The notes below the pieces were generated by a model that made no database searches, was not told where the DNA came from, and worked only from the letters and a program-made list of their open reading frames with translations. A program made the position numbers and the translations under genes. A stretch of 64,000 bases of DNA from Dyella_A sp049445995 (GTDB lineage: Bacteria > Pseudomonadota > Gammaproteobacteria > Xanthomonadales > Rhodanobacteraceae): NCBI RefSeq assembly GCF_049445995.1, contig NZ_JBMSDZ010000016.1, positions 1 to 64,000 on the forward strand, read 5' to 3'. Shown one piece after another: positions 1 to 8,616 of this stretch (positions are counted from its first letter, which is position 1; every line of letters begins with the position of its first letter).

Positions 1-140
1 GGTTCAATCGCTTTCGCAAGCTCTTGGTATGCCACGAAAAACTTGAACGCAGTTTTCTCGGCCTCAATCATCTCGCGGCGGCGATCATCGCGTTTCGCAA
101 GGTGCCTTTGAAGGTCAATATTATTTAAGAATAAGTTCTT
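1..140 (-). other. Low-GC edge segment with open minus-strand frame
   Basis: The first ~140 bases are clearly poorer in GC than the following DNA. A minus-strand frame is open through them and leaves the window at base 1; its only ATG is at base 71 (MIEAEKTAFKFF...). The visible stretch is charged and helical in character (AKRDDRRREMIEAEK). I do not recognise a family and see no clear ribosome-binding site. It could be the 5' part of a gene lying mostly outside the window, or the end of a transferred segment, since base composition changes near 140. Confidence 0.25.
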
Positions 141-228
141 AGTCGCCCAGGCGGTTTCGCGATGAGGCGCCTGTCCACGTCGCGCACGCCGGCCATACGG
201 CCTACGGCGGCGCCCTGGCCTCGGGCCG

Positions 229-1266
229 TCAGATCAAATCGCGCACTTCCAGCTCGCGCTTGAGATAGGCGTAGTACACCGGTGCGGCGACCAGGCCGGC
301 GAGGCCGAAGGCCGCTTCCATCGCCAGCATGGCGATCAGCAACTCCCACGCGCGCGAGCGGATCTGTGTGCCGACGATGCGCGCGTTGAGGAAGTACTCC
401 AGTTTGTGGATCAGCACCAGGAAGCCGAGCGCGGCCACGCCCACGCCGAGCGAGATCGACAGCCCGGCGACGGTCACCGCCGTATTGGAGATCAGGTTGC
501 CGATCACCGGCAGCAGGCCGACCACGAAGGTGATCACCACCAGTGTCTTGGCGAACGGCACGTGGATGCCGAACAGCGGCAGTGCGCCGAGCAGGAAGAT
601 GCCGGTGAATACGGTGTTGATCAGCGAGATCTTGATCTGCGCGAACACGATGTTGTGGAACGCCTCGGCGAGCTTCTGGCAGCGCGCGGAGAGCGCCAGC
701 GAGAGCGGTCCGGACAGGTGCGCCGGGCGCGTGCGGCCCAGCGCCACGATGGCGCCCAGCACCAGGCCGATGATGATGTGCAGGATCACCCGTGCGGTTT
801 CCTTGCCGGCCAGTTGCAGGCTGCCGGCGTGCTTGCGGGTCAGCTCCACCGCCATCACGCGCAGTTCGTCCACGCTGTCGGGCATCCAGGTGGTGAGCGA
901 GGGCGGCAGTTGCTGGCGCGCCTTCTCCACCAGCGGCATCAGCTGGTCCTGCCAGAGCAGGTCGGGGTTGCCGATCTCGTTGCGCAGCAGGCTCACGATG
1001 CCCAGCACCAGCAGCAGCAGCAGGCCGACGATCACCACGCCGAGCAGAGCCACCACAACCATCCGCGCGCGGTCACCGGAGATGCGGCGCCCGAGCAGCG
1101 GACTGGTCGAGTACACCAGCTCGTACACCAGCAACCCGGCCAGCAGGGCCGGCAGCAGGTGCAGCTTGATGACCAGCCACAGCGCCAGCGCGGCCAGCGC
1201 ATAGCTCGCATAGTCCATCGCGGTGAGGCGACGCGGACCGGGCGGGAAGGAGGGGGTGGACGCCAT
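229..1266 (-). CDS. AI-2E family (UPF0118/PerM-like) transporter
   Basis: 345 residues from ATG 1266; an in-frame GTG lies at 1287. The protein has N-terminal membrane segments (LLPALLAGLLVYELV, then a long hydrophobic run VVVALLGVVIVGLLLL), a polar stretch of about 70 residues, and a C-terminal cluster of membrane spans ending in a charged tail RELEVRDLI. This is the layout of the AI-2E/PerM permease family, inner-membrane proteins of ~350 residues. Named substrates in the family are uncertain (autoinducer-2 export, Na+/H+ exchange), so none is assigned. It is monocistronic and divergent from the acid phosphatase gene, with about 135 bp between the starts. Confidence 0.85.
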   Translation of the reverse strand: MASTPSFPPGPRRLTAMDYASYALAALALWLVIKLHLLPALLAGLLVYELVYSTSPLLGRRISGDRARMVVVALLGVVIVGLLLLLVLGIVSLLRNEIGNPDLLWQDQLMPLVEKARQQLPPSLTTWMPDSVDELRVMAVELTRKHAGSLQLAGKETARVILHIIIGLVLGAIVALGRTRPAHLSGPLSLALSARCQKLAEAFHNIVFAQIKISLINTVFTGIFLLGALPLFGIHVPFAKTLVVITFVVGLLPVIGNLISNTAVTVAGLSISLGVGVAALGFLVLIHKLEYFLNARIVGTQIRSRAWELLIAMLAMEAAFGLAGLVAAPVYYAYLKRELEVRDLI

Positions 1267-1401
1267 CGGCGGCGACTTCCTGGACACGGGACCGGCAGTC
1301 TGTCAGTCGGGGCGGACGGCCGCCAGTCCGGACCGGACGACATGACGCTGTCGTAAACTGGCCCGATGCTTGTCGATCCGATGCCACCACCAAGGTTATC
1401 C

Positions 1402-2307
1402 ATGCGCCCACGTGTCCCCGCCCTGCTGGCGGCCCTGGCCCTGCTCGCCGGTTGCAGCGCCTCGCCCGCCCGTCACGAGTCCGTCGCCGCCCCTGCCCGC
1501 GTGGCGGCGCCCGTCGCCCCGGCACCGGCCGGCACCGCGGCGGACGACAACCTCAACGCGGTGGTGTGGACGCAGACGGCGATCGAACACGACCTGCTCT
1601 TCATGCAGACCTACCGCGACGCGCAGATGCAGCTGCTCAAGGCGCTGAAGGACCCGCACTGGGACGCGCTGAGCAAGGACGACCGCGTCGCGCCGCTGAA
1701 GGGCCTCAAGCCTGCCGTGGTGCTGGACGTGGACGAAACCGCGCTGGACAACTCGCCCTACCAGGCGCGCCTGATCAAGAGCGGCGGCGAGTACAACGAG
1801 GCCGACTGGGCCGCATGGTGCAAGGAAGAAGCCGCCCGCGCGCTGCCCGGCGCGGTCGCATTCACCCGGTTCGCGGCGAGGCACGGCATCGCGGTGATCT
1901 TCATCTCCAACCGCGCCAAGGACCTGGATTCGGTCACGCTGGACAACCTGCGCAAGGTCGGTTTCCCCGTCTCCGGCCCGGATGCGTTCCTCGGCCTGGG
2001 CACCTTCGTCGAGGGCTGCGAGCAGATCGGCACCGAGAAGGGCTGCCGGCGCCAGCTGATCAGCCGCAAGTACCGCGTGCTGATGCAGGTGGGCGACCAG
2101 ATCGGCGATTTCGCCGACGTCATCGCCAACAACGCGGAAGGCCGCCAGCAGGCCATGGCGCCCTACCTGGCATGGATCGGCACGCGCTGGTTCATCCTGC
2201 CCAACGCCACCTACGGCAGCTGGGAGCCGGCCCTGTTCAACAACGACTGGACGCTGCCGCGCGACGAGCGCCGGCGCCAGAAGGAAGCGGCACTCCGCAT
2301 GAGGTGA
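1402..2307 (+). CDS. Class C acid phosphatase lipoprotein (5'-nucleotidase e(P4) family, HAD fold)
   Basis: ATG 1402 is preferred over 1366 because it puts a lipoprotein signal at the N-terminus: MRPRVPALLAALALLAGC, with lipobox LAGC. The mature protein should be a periplasm-facing outer-membrane lipoprotein. The HAD nucleophile motif DVDETALDN is at about residue 110, matching class C phosphatases (DxDET); a later FISNRAKD supplies HAD motif II and VGDQIGDFAD the acidic motif III. Family members dephosphorylate nucleoside monophosphates and other phosphomonoesters outside the cytoplasm, e.g. in NMN/NAD salvage. Length (301 aa) is normal for the family. It stands alone; downstream is ~300 bp of non-coding DNA with a terminator. 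Confidence 0.9.
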   Translation: MRPRVPALLAALALLAGCSASPARHESVAAPARVAAPVAPAPAGTAADDNLNAVVWTQTAIEHDLLFMQTYRDAQMQLLKALKDPHWDALSKDDRVAPLKGLKPAVVLDVDETALDNSPYQARLIKSGGEYNEADWAAWCKEEAARALPGAVAFTRFAARHGIAVIFISNRAKDLDSVTLDNLRKVGFPVSGPDAFLGLGTFVEGCEQIGTEKGCRRQLISRKYRVLMQVGDQIGDFADVIANNAEGRQQAMAPYLAWIGTRWFILPNATYGSWEPALFNNDWTLPRDERRRQKEAALRMR

Positions 2308-2448
2308 TGCACCAAATCAAACACTTGCATCACATAACAAATCCATTGCCTTAACTTTTGCGAGCCGCTACCATGGCTCCGCCGACACCTGCTGCCGAGC
2401 ACAGATTCCGCAGGCAAGGCCATTTCCCTTCCGGCTCTGCCGGGACTG
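2308..2448. other. Non-coding gap between phosphatase and plsB; possible small RNA
   Basis: No credible ORF is seen here. The first ~40 bases are AT-rich (TTGCATCACATAACAAATCC), unusual for this genome, and could hold a promoter. They are followed by GC-rich hairpin-prone sequence running into the terminator at 2449-2483. The spacing would suit either a long 3' UTR of the phosphatase gene or an independent sRNA of roughly 110-130 nt. No known RNA family is recognised. Confidence 0.25.
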
Positions 2449-2483
2449 ACCCCGCAAGGCTCGCGCCGGCGGGGTTTTCTTTT
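2449..2483 (+). terminator. Rho-independent terminator
   Basis: ACCCCGC pairs with GCGGGGT around a short loop (AAGGCTCGCGCCG), followed by TTTTCTTTT: a strong plus-strand intrinsic terminator. It lies 140 nt beyond the phosphatase stop and 130 nt ahead of plsB. Confidence 0.8.
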
Positions 2484-2613
2484 GGGCACGAGGCACGCCC
2501 ATGGCGACACGACGCGCTTTGCCCACGGGCGGCGCGCTCCCTGGCAGCGTGCGAGCGCGTGGGCTGCATCACCGCGGGCCGGGACGCGGGCGCTTCCCCG
2601 GTACACTAGGCGG

Positions 2614-5295
2614 ATGCCCATGACCTCCTCGATGGACACGCCCCCGCACCGCCGCGCGCCGTGGTGGTTCAACCTGCTCGGCCACCTGCTGGAGCCGTGG
2701 CTGAAGCTGCGCCGCGATCCGGCCGAGCCCGCCGCCCTGCTCAAGGCCGGCGTGCCGGTGTGCTACGTGATCGAGCGCGACGGCCTGTCCGACGCGCTGA
2801 TCCTGGAGCGCGCCTGCCGCGAGGCCGGCCTGCCCTCGCCGATGCAGCCGCTGCGCGGCACCCGTCGGCGCCGCTCGGTGTTCGCGCTGGGCCGCAGCGA
2901 CGGCCTGTTCTGGGGCCGCAACCGCCAGCGCTCGCCCAAGGATGCGCTGGGCCAGCTCGCCCGCGCGCTGGAGGACGACCCCGGCCGCGACGTGCAGATC
3001 ATGCCCGTGTCGATCTACGTCGGCCGCGCGCCCAGCCGCGACAGCGGTTGGTTCCGCGTGCTGTTCTCGGAAAACTGGGTGATGGTGGGCCACTTCCGCC
3101 GGCTGCTGGCGCTGCTGCTCAACGGCCGCGACACGGTGGTGCAGTTCTCCGCCCCGGTGTCGCTGCGCGAGGCGCTGGCGGAAGCGGGGGCGATGCCGCC
3201 GGAGCGCTTCGCACGCAAGATCGCCCGTGTGCTGCGCGTGCATTTCCGCCGCATCCGCGCGGCGGTGATCGGCCCCGACCTCTCGCACAAGCGCACCGTG
3301 GTCGACGCCGTGCTCAACGCCGAGCCGGTGCGTGCGGCCATCAATGCCACCGCCAGCCGGGAGAAGATTTCCCACGCCAAGGCCTGGCGCCGCGCGCAGA
3401 AGCTGGTGCTGGAGATCGCCGCGGACTATTCGCACCCGGTGGTGCGCTCGGCCTCGTTCGTGCTGTCCAACTTCTGGAACAAGCTGTACGACGGCATCGC
3501 CATGCACCACTTCGAGAAGGCGCGCGCCGCGGCGCCGGGCTATGAAGTGGTGTACGTGCCCAGCCACCGCAGCCACGCCGACTATCTGCTGATGAGCTAC
3601 CAGTTGCACCACTCCGGCGTGGTGGTGCCGCACATCGCGGCGGGCGCCAACCTCAACCTGCCGGTGATCGGGCCGATCCTGCGCCGCGGCGGCGCGTTCT
3701 TCCTGCGCCGCAGCTTCAAGGGCAACGCGCTGTACTCGGTGGTGTTCAACGAGTACGTGGCGCAGCTGATCGACCGCGGCGTGCCGATGGAGTACTTCAT
3801 CGAGGGCGGCCGCTCGCGCACCGGACGCCTGCTGGCGCCGCACGCCGGCATGCTGGCGATGACCGTGCGCGCGTTCCTGCGCGCGCCGCGCCGGCCAGTG
3901 CTGTTCCAGCCGGTGTACATCGGCTACGAGAAGCTGATGGAGGGCAAGTCGTACGCGGGCGAGCTGTCCGGCAAGCCCAAGGAAAAGGAATCGCTGCTCG
4001 GCCTGATCAAGGGCCTCAAGGTGCTGCGCCAGCGCTATGGCCACGTGGCACTCAACTTTGGCGAGCCGATCGAGCTCACCCCGCTGCTGGAGGCAGCCTG
4101 CGCGCAGTGGCGCGATGCCACCGGCGACCCCGATGCCAAGCCCGAGTGGCTGGGCGGCGTGGTCGACCGCCTCGCCCAGCAGATCCAGGTCAACATCAAC
4201 CGCGCCGCCGACGTGAACCCGATCAACCTGCTGGCGCTGGCCTTGCTGGCCACGCCCAAGCATGCGATGGCCGAGGCCGACCTGCTCGCCCAGCTCGAAC
4301 TGAGCAAGGCGCTGCTGGAAGCGCTGCCGTATTCGGACCGCGTCACCCTGACCCCGCTCGATCCCGCCGCGATCATCGCCTACGGCGAGCAGATGGGCTG
4401 GATCCGCCGCGTGGCGCACCCGCTGGGCGACGTGCTGGTGGCCGACGACGAACAGGCGGTGCTGCTGTCGTATTTCCGCAACAACGTGCTGCACCTCACC
4501 GCCACCGCGGCGTGGGTGGCGTGCTGCTTCCTCAACAACCGTCGCATGTCGCGCAACTCGGTGATCCGGCTGGGCAAGATCATCTACCCGTTCATCCAGG
4601 GCGAGCTGTTCCTGCCGTGGGACAGCGAGGGCTTCGGCCAGCAGCTGCAGGCGACGATCGATTTCTTCGTGCGCCGCGGCCTGCTCGAATCCACCGGCGA
4701 AGGCCGCGTGCTGGAGCGCGGCCCGGGCCAGGACGATGCGGCCTTCCAGCTGAAGGTGATCGGGCGCAGCCTGATCCAGGCGTTCGAGCGCTACTACATC
4801 ACCCTCGCCGCGCTGGCCAAGAACGGCCCGCACGTGCTCACCGCCGCCGAGCTGGAAAGCACCTGCACGCTCACCGCGCAGCGGCTGTCCCTGCTCAGCG
4901 AACAGGCCGCGCCGGAGTTCTTCGACAAGGCGCTGTTCCGCGGCTTCATCCAGAAGCTGCGCGAGCGCAAGGTGGTGTGGACCGACGAGGCCGGCAAGCT
5001 CGTCTACGACAGCGCGCTGGAGGACATGGTGCGCGACGCGCGGGTGATCCTGGCGCGCGAGGTGCGCCACTCGATCCTCAAGATCACCCCCGGCGGCGAG
5101 GACCACCGGCACGAGGTGGATCACGCCGACGCGGAGGCCGTGCGCCTCACCGCGACGCACGACGCCACGCCGCCGGACGCCTCGCCGGCCGACCTGCATG
5201 CGCGCCACGTGGAGGCTGCACACCGCGCCCACGTGCACGAGCCGGTCGAACCCGTGGCGCCGACGGCGCCGACCGACGCGCCACGCCCCGACTAA
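2614..5295 (+). CDS. plsB: Glycerol-3-phosphate 1-O-acyltransferase PlsB
   Basis: 893 residues from ATG 2614 (MPMTSSMDTPPHRRAPWW); the frame is open further upstream, but that part would overlap the terminator. PlsB attaches an acyl group to sn-1 of glycerol-3-phosphate, the first step of phospholipid synthesis, at the inner membrane. Acyltransferase blocks appear in order: VPSHRSHADY (HxxxxD, ~residue 317), GAFFLRRSFKGN (~370), FIEGGRSRTGR (~394) and LFQPVYIGYE (~430). Length is close to the ~800-880 of the family. The last ~60 residues are a His/Asp/Glu/Pro-rich tail (HDATPPDASP, HRAHVHEPVEPV), probably disordered and outside the conserved enzyme. Confidence 0.97.
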   Translation: MPMTSSMDTPPHRRAPWWFNLLGHLLEPWLKLRRDPAEPAALLKAGVPVCYVIERDGLSDALILERACREAGLPSPMQPLRGTRRRRSVFALGRSDGLFWGRNRQRSPKDALGQLARALEDDPGRDVQIMPVSIYVGRAPSRDSGWFRVLFSENWVMVGHFRRLLALLLNGRDTVVQFSAPVSLREALAEAGAMPPERFARKIARVLRVHFRRIRAAVIGPDLSHKRTVVDAVLNAEPVRAAINATASREKISHAKAWRRAQKLVLEIAADYSHPVVRSASFVLSNFWNKLYDGIAMHHFEKARAAAPGYEVVYVPSHRSHADYLLMSYQLHHSGVVVPHIAAGANLNLPVIGPILRRGGAFFLRRSFKGNALYSVVFNEYVAQLIDRGVPMEYFIEGGRSRTGRLLAPHAGMLAMTVRAFLRAPRRPVLFQPVYIGYEKLMEGKSYAGELSGKPKEKESLLGLIKGLKVLRQRYGHVALNFGEPIELTPLLEAACAQWRDATGDPDAKPEWLGGVVDRLAQQIQVNINRAADVNPINLLALALLATPKHAMAEADLLAQLELSKALLEALPYSDRVTLTPLDPAAIIAYGEQMGWIRRVAHPLGDVLVADDEQAVLLSYFRNNVLHLTATAAWVACCFLNNRRMSRNSVIRLGKIIYPFIQGELFLPWDSEGFGQQLQATIDFFVRRGLLESTGEGRVLERGPGQDDAAFQLKVIGRSLIQAFERYYITLAALAKNGPHVLTAAELESTCTLTAQRLSLLSEQAAPEFFDKALFRGFIQKLRERKVVWTDEAGKLVYDSALEDMVRDARVILAREVRHSILKITPGGEDHRHEVDHADAEAVRLTATHDATPPDASPADLHARHVEAAHRAHVHEPVEPVAPTAPTDAPRPD

Positions 5296-5360
5296 TCGCC
5301 AGTGGCCGCGCGCCGCGGCCGCTGCCTAAGATGGCGCTCCCTTCGATCCGGAGCGTCGCC

Positions 5361-5693
5361 ATGCCTGTTCGTCCCGTCACGCTCGCCCTCGCCGGCGTGA
5401 AGATCGCCTTCGGCACCGATGCGGCGGTCTACCCGCACGGGCAGAACGCGAAGGAGTTCAAGTACATGGTCGACGCCGGCATGCCGCCGATGTATGTGCT
5501 GCAGGCGGCCACCACCCACGCCGCCGAGCTGCTGCACCAGTCCGGCAAACTCGGCCAGCTCGCGCCCGGCTTCGTCGGCGACGTGGTCGCCGTGCCCGGC
5601 GACCCGCTGCAGGACATCACGCTGATGCAGAGGGTGAACTTCGTGATGAAGGACGGCGTGGTCTACAAGCAGGACGGCGAGGCGGCTCGCTGA
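5361..5693 (+). pseudogene. Internally deleted amidohydrolase (imidazolonepropionase-like) remnant
   Basis: A 110-codon frame begins with ATG and a short hydrophobic stretch (MPVRPVTLALA), then runs directly into the C-terminal third of an imidazolonepropionase-like amidohydrolase: GVKIAFGTDAAVYPHGQNAK (the GTDA metal/active-site segment), AATTHAAELL, LAPGFVGDVVAVPGDP and NFVMKDGVVYK. Complete family members are about 400-450 residues, so roughly 300 codons, including the N-terminal HxH metal site, are missing. The join is in frame, so a short protein could still be made, but it cannot form the TIM barrel. It is most simply a gene collapsed by one internal deletion that kept the start region and the end. 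Confidence 0.85.
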
Positions 5694-5717
5694 TCCGGGC
5701 GATCGGACCGAGCCCAA

Positions 5718-5741
5718 GCTCCCTCTCCCCTTGGGGAGAGG
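5718..5741. repeat. CCCTCTCCCC/GGGGAGAGGG hairpin repeat
   Basis: CCCTCTCCCC, a TT spacer and GGGGAGAGGG form a perfect hairpin between the amidohydrolase remnant and ubiE. The same hairpin, with a GGC spacer, is at 58894-58916. It looks like a dispersed intergenic repeat and may act as a transcription stop or mRNA 3'-end stabiliser. Confidence 0.6.
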
Positions 5742-5821
5742 GCTTCGGCAGCGCGTCGCCTCGTCGCATGGGCGCATGCCCAGCGCATGGCGCCTGCAGC
5801 CGTTCCTGTACCATCGCGGGC

Positions 5822-6589
5822 ATGAACGAGCAGCCCAAATCCGCCCCGGAATCGACCACCCACTTCGGCTTTCGCGACGTGCCCGTCGGCGAGAAGCAGA
5901 AGCTGGTCGGCCAGGTGTTCACCTCGGTCGCGCGCAGCTACGACCTGATGAACGACCTGATGTCGTTCGGCGTGCATCGCCTGTGGAAGCGCCACTTCGT
6001 GGCGATCGGCGGCGTGCGCCGCGGCGACCGCGTGCTGGATCTGGCCGGCGGCACCGGCGACATCGCCGCGCTGCTCAAGCCGGTGGTGGGCAAGGACGGC
6101 GAAGTGATCGTGGGCGACATCAACGCCGCCATGCTGCAGGTCGGCCGCGATCGCCTGACCGACCGCGGCCTGGTCGACGGCCTGCGCTGGACCCAGCTCA
6201 ACGCCGAGGCGCTGCCGTTCCCGGACAACAGCTTCGACGCGGTGACCATGGCCTTCGGCCTGCGCAACGTCACCGACAAGGACACCGCCCTGGCCGAGAT
6301 CTGCCGCGTGCTCAAGCCCGGCGGCCGGGCGCTGGTGCTGGAGTTCTCCCGGGTGCAGAACGAGGCGTTCGGCAAGCTCTACGACTTCCACTCGTTCAAC
6401 ATCCTGCCCAGGCTCGGCAAGCTGTTCGCCGGCGACGCCGACAGCTACCAGTACCTGGCCGAGTCGATCCGCAAGCACCCCGACCAGCAGACCCTCAAGG
6501 GCATGATGGAGCGCGCCGGCTTCGGCAAGGTGGAAGTGCGCAACCTCACCAACGGCATCGTGGCAATCCACAAGGCGTACAAGTTCTGA
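5822..6589 (+). CDS. ubiE: Ubiquinone/menaquinone C-methyltransferase UbiE
   Basis: 255 residues from ATG 5822 (MNEQPKSAPESTTHFGFRDV). It is an SAM-dependent methyltransferase that methylates the 2-polyprenyl-6-methoxy-benzoquinol ring in ubiquinone synthesis (and demethylmenaquinol where menaquinone is made). Visible signatures are the UbiE N-terminal block VFTSVARSYDLMNDLMSFG, SAM motif I VLDLAGGTGDIA (~residue 75), the post-motif GDINAAML, and FGLRNVTDKDTAL before LKPGGRALVLEFS. Length matches the family (~250). It is followed on the opposite strand by a GST gene. Other ubiquinone genes (ubiJ-ubiB, ubiK) sit elsewhere in the window, so the pathway is not clustered. Confidence 0.97.
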   Translation: MNEQPKSAPESTTHFGFRDVPVGEKQKLVGQVFTSVARSYDLMNDLMSFGVHRLWKRHFVAIGGVRRGDRVLDLAGGTGDIAALLKPVVGKDGEVIVGDINAAMLQVGRDRLTDRGLVDGLRWTQLNAEALPFPDNSFDAVTMAFGLRNVTDKDTALAEICRVLKPGGRALVLEFSRVQNEAFGKLYDFHSFNILPRLGKLFAGDADSYQYLAESIRKHPDQQTLKGMMERAGFGKVEVRNLTNGIVAIHKAYKF

Positions 6590-6643
6590 TCGGCACGCGC
6601 TGCCGCCGCGGCAATGCCAGCGGCCGGACTGCCCGCGAGCGGA

Positions 6644-7324
6644 TCAGCCGCTGCGCAGATCCGCGGTGATCGTGCCGACGGCGGCCGACTCCACGTCGTG
6701 CGGCGTGTCGCGCCACGGCTCGACCAGCGCCTCGGCGTACCAGCGCCGCATCGACGGCAGCGCCAGCAGCCGCTGGACGTAGGCCGACGCCGCCGGGTCC
6801 AGCGCCAGTCCGTAGGTCTGCACGCGGAACGCCACCGGCGCATAGAACGCATCTACCGCGGTGAAGCGCGCGCCGGCCAGGAACGGCCCGCCGAAACGGC
6901 GCAGCCCCTCGCTCCACAGCTCGTCGATGCGCGCCACGTCGGCGGCCAGCGCCGGTCCGATCTCGTGCAGGCGGATGCGCAGGCCGCAGCTCATCGAACA
7001 CTGCTGGCGCAGCGCGCCGAAGCCCGAATGCATCTCGGCTGCCGCACAGCGCCCCCAGGTGCGCGCGGCGGCGTCCTGCGGCCAGGCCGGGTGGCGCTCG
7101 GCCAGGTATTCGGCGATCGCCAGCGAATCCCACACCACCGTGCCGCCGTCGTGCAGGCACGGCACGCGGCCGTTCGGGGAGAACGCGCGGAAGGCCTCCC
7201 AGTTGGAGCCCGGCGTGAACACGTGCATGCGCTCCTCGAACGCGATGCCCAGCTCGTGCAGCAGCACCCACGGGCGAAGCGACCACGAGGAGTAGTTCTT
7301 GTTGGCGATGTGCAGGGTCAGCAT
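6644..7324 (-). CDS. Glutathione S-transferase family protein
   Basis: 226 residues from ATG 7324 (MLTLHIANKNYSSWSLRPW). The N-terminal thioredoxin-like domain carries the GST glutathione-site pattern NYSSWSLRPW with NGRVPCLHDG (cis-Pro loop) and DSLAIAEYLAERHP (~residue 65). An all-helical C-terminal domain with FTAVDAFYAPV (N-capping box) follows. Cytosolic GSTs of this type conjugate or reduce electrophiles; the actual substrate cannot be told from sequence. It lies 22 bp downstream of the EamA exporter gene on the same strand, so the two are probably cotranscribed. Confidence 0.9.
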   Translation of the reverse strand: MLTLHIANKNYSSWSLRPWVLLHELGIAFEERMHVFTPGSNWEAFRAFSPNGRVPCLHDGGTVVWDSLAIAEYLAERHPAWPQDAAARTWGRCAAAEMHSGFGALRQQCSMSCGLRIRLHEIGPALAADVARIDELWSEGLRRFGGPFLAGARFTAVDAFYAPVAFRVQTYGLALDPAASAYVQRLLALPSMRRWYAEALVEPWRDTPHDVESAAVGTITADLRSG

Positions 7325-7346
7325 GACGACGCTCCAGCGGCAGGGA

Positions 7347-8261
7347 TCAGGATTCGCACGGTACCGCAGCAGGCGCCGGCACCGGCGCACGACGGCGCGC
7401 ATTGGCCAGCACCACGCCGGCCACGGTCACCACGCCGCCGACCAGGGTCAGCGGCCCGGGTCGTTCGCCCAGCCACACCCAGCCGATCAGCACCGCGATC
7501 GGCGGCGAGAAGTAGATGAAACTGGACACCTGCGAGGCCGAGCTGCGGTGGATCGCCACGTTCCACGCGATGTAGCCGATGAAGGTGGGCGCGATGCCCA
7601 GCCACAGCAGCGCGGCGATCGCCGGCCACGGCGCCACGGCCACCGCCTGCGGCAGGTGCAGGCCGAACGGCAGCGAGCCCAATGTGCCGGCGAAAAAACC
7701 GAACGCGGTCACGCCCAGCGTGCCGTGGCGCGCGGACAACGGTTTCAGTCCCACGAAATAGACCGCCGAGGCCGCCACGCTCAGCAGCACCAGCGCGGCC
7801 ATCGGCTCGAAGCGCAAGGCCTTGCCGCTGGCCAGCACCACCAGCACCACGCCCACGAGCGCCACGCCCAGCCCCACCAGCGTGCGCGCCGGCAGTCGCT
7901 CGCGCAGCCACACGGCCGACCACGCCACCGTCGCCGCCGGCACCAGCGAGATCAGGATCGACGCCGTGCCGCTGGCGATGCGCGTCTCGGCGTAGTTCAG
8001 GCACAGGTGATAGACGGTGAGGCCGATCACGCCCAGCAGGGCCAGCTGCGGCCAGTCGCGCCGCGGCGGCAGCGGCACCCGCTTGATCGCCAGCAGCAGC
8101 GCGAAGCACAGCGAGGCGATGCTCAGGCGCGCCAGCGCCACCTCGCCCGGGGTGAACGCGCTCAGCGCGTAGGCGATCGAGGCATACGCCGACGACCAGG
8201 TGAGCAGGGCGATGCCGACGCAGACCAGCGCGCGGGCATCGAGACGATCGGGGCTTGCCAT
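7347..8261 (-). CDS. EamA/DMT-family permease
   Basis: 304 residues with about ten hydrophobic segments in two EamA repeats (for example LVGLGVALVGVVLVVLASG closing repeat 1, and GPLTLVGGVVTVAGVVLANA closing repeat 2). The WLRERLPARTLVGLG and WLGERPGPLTLVGG loops are the typical repeat-end signatures. Drug/metabolite transporters of this family export amino acids or small metabolites from the inner membrane; the substrate is unknown. A decayed Lrp/AsnC-type regulator lies divergently upstream (8397-8584), a common partner of amino-acid exporters of this class, so local control has probably been lost. Confidence 0.9.
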   Translation of the reverse strand: MASPDRLDARALVCVGIALLTWSSAYASIAYALSAFTPGEVALARLSIASLCFALLLAIKRVPLPPRRDWPQLALLGVIGLTVYHLCLNYAETRIASGTASILISLVPAATVAWSAVWLRERLPARTLVGLGVALVGVVLVVLASGKALRFEPMAALVLLSVAASAVYFVGLKPLSARHGTLGVTAFGFFAGTLGSLPFGLHLPQAVAVAPWPAIAALLWLGIAPTFIGYIAWNVAIHRSSASQVSSFIYFSPPIAVLIGWVWLGERPGPLTLVGGVVTVAGVVLANARRRAPVPAPAAVPCES

Positions 8262-8396
8262 GGGGACGTATCCGGGCGGGAAAGCGAAGGATGGGAAGTG
8301 CGCATGCTAGTGGCGCCGCCGGTGACCGGGAATAATGAATGCGTTACGCCAACGGCCTTTCGCCATCGAAAATCACACTTGCCCGGGATTTTCACC

Positions 8397-8584
8397 GTGG
8401 AATCCAAACCCGAACTCGACGCCAAGGACTGGCAGCTGCTCGAAGCCCTGCAGGCCACGCCCGCCTGCTGAAGATCCATCCCAGCATCAGCACCACCACG
8501 TTGGTGGTGCTGCAGACGCCGCATGCGAACCGACCGATCACGCGTGCGATGTGGAACGCGGCGAGCGCGCTGTCGCACGAGTAG
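8397..8584 (+). pseudogene. Degraded Lrp/AsnC-family regulator
   Basis: The gap between the exporter gene and the proline iminopeptidase gene contains two fragments. A GTG at 8397 opens VESKPELDAKDWQLLEALQ, which reads like the start of an Lrp/AsnC winged-helix protein (LDxxDxxILxxLQ); it stops after 24 codons at 8471. In another frame, KIHPSISTTTLVVLQTP (from about 8471, ending 8584) resembles the C-terminal effector-domain strand of the same family. About 100 middle codons are missing. Divergent placement next to an EamA exporter fits a lost local regulator. The N-terminal match is short, so this rests on motif and context. Confidence 0.5.
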
Positions 8585-8616
8585 CCTCGGCATTTTCCGC
8601 AACACGGAATCGCCCC

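Noticed and set aside
2569..5238. 889-codon open frame on the minus strand opposite plsB
   Set aside because: It mirrors plsB and has the Arg/Ala/Gln/His-rich composition of antisense frames in high-GC DNA; no domain is recognisable.
5296..5693. Amidohydrolase stretch considered as an intact small enzyme
   Set aside because: The metal-binding N-terminal half of the barrel is missing, so no catalysis is expected.
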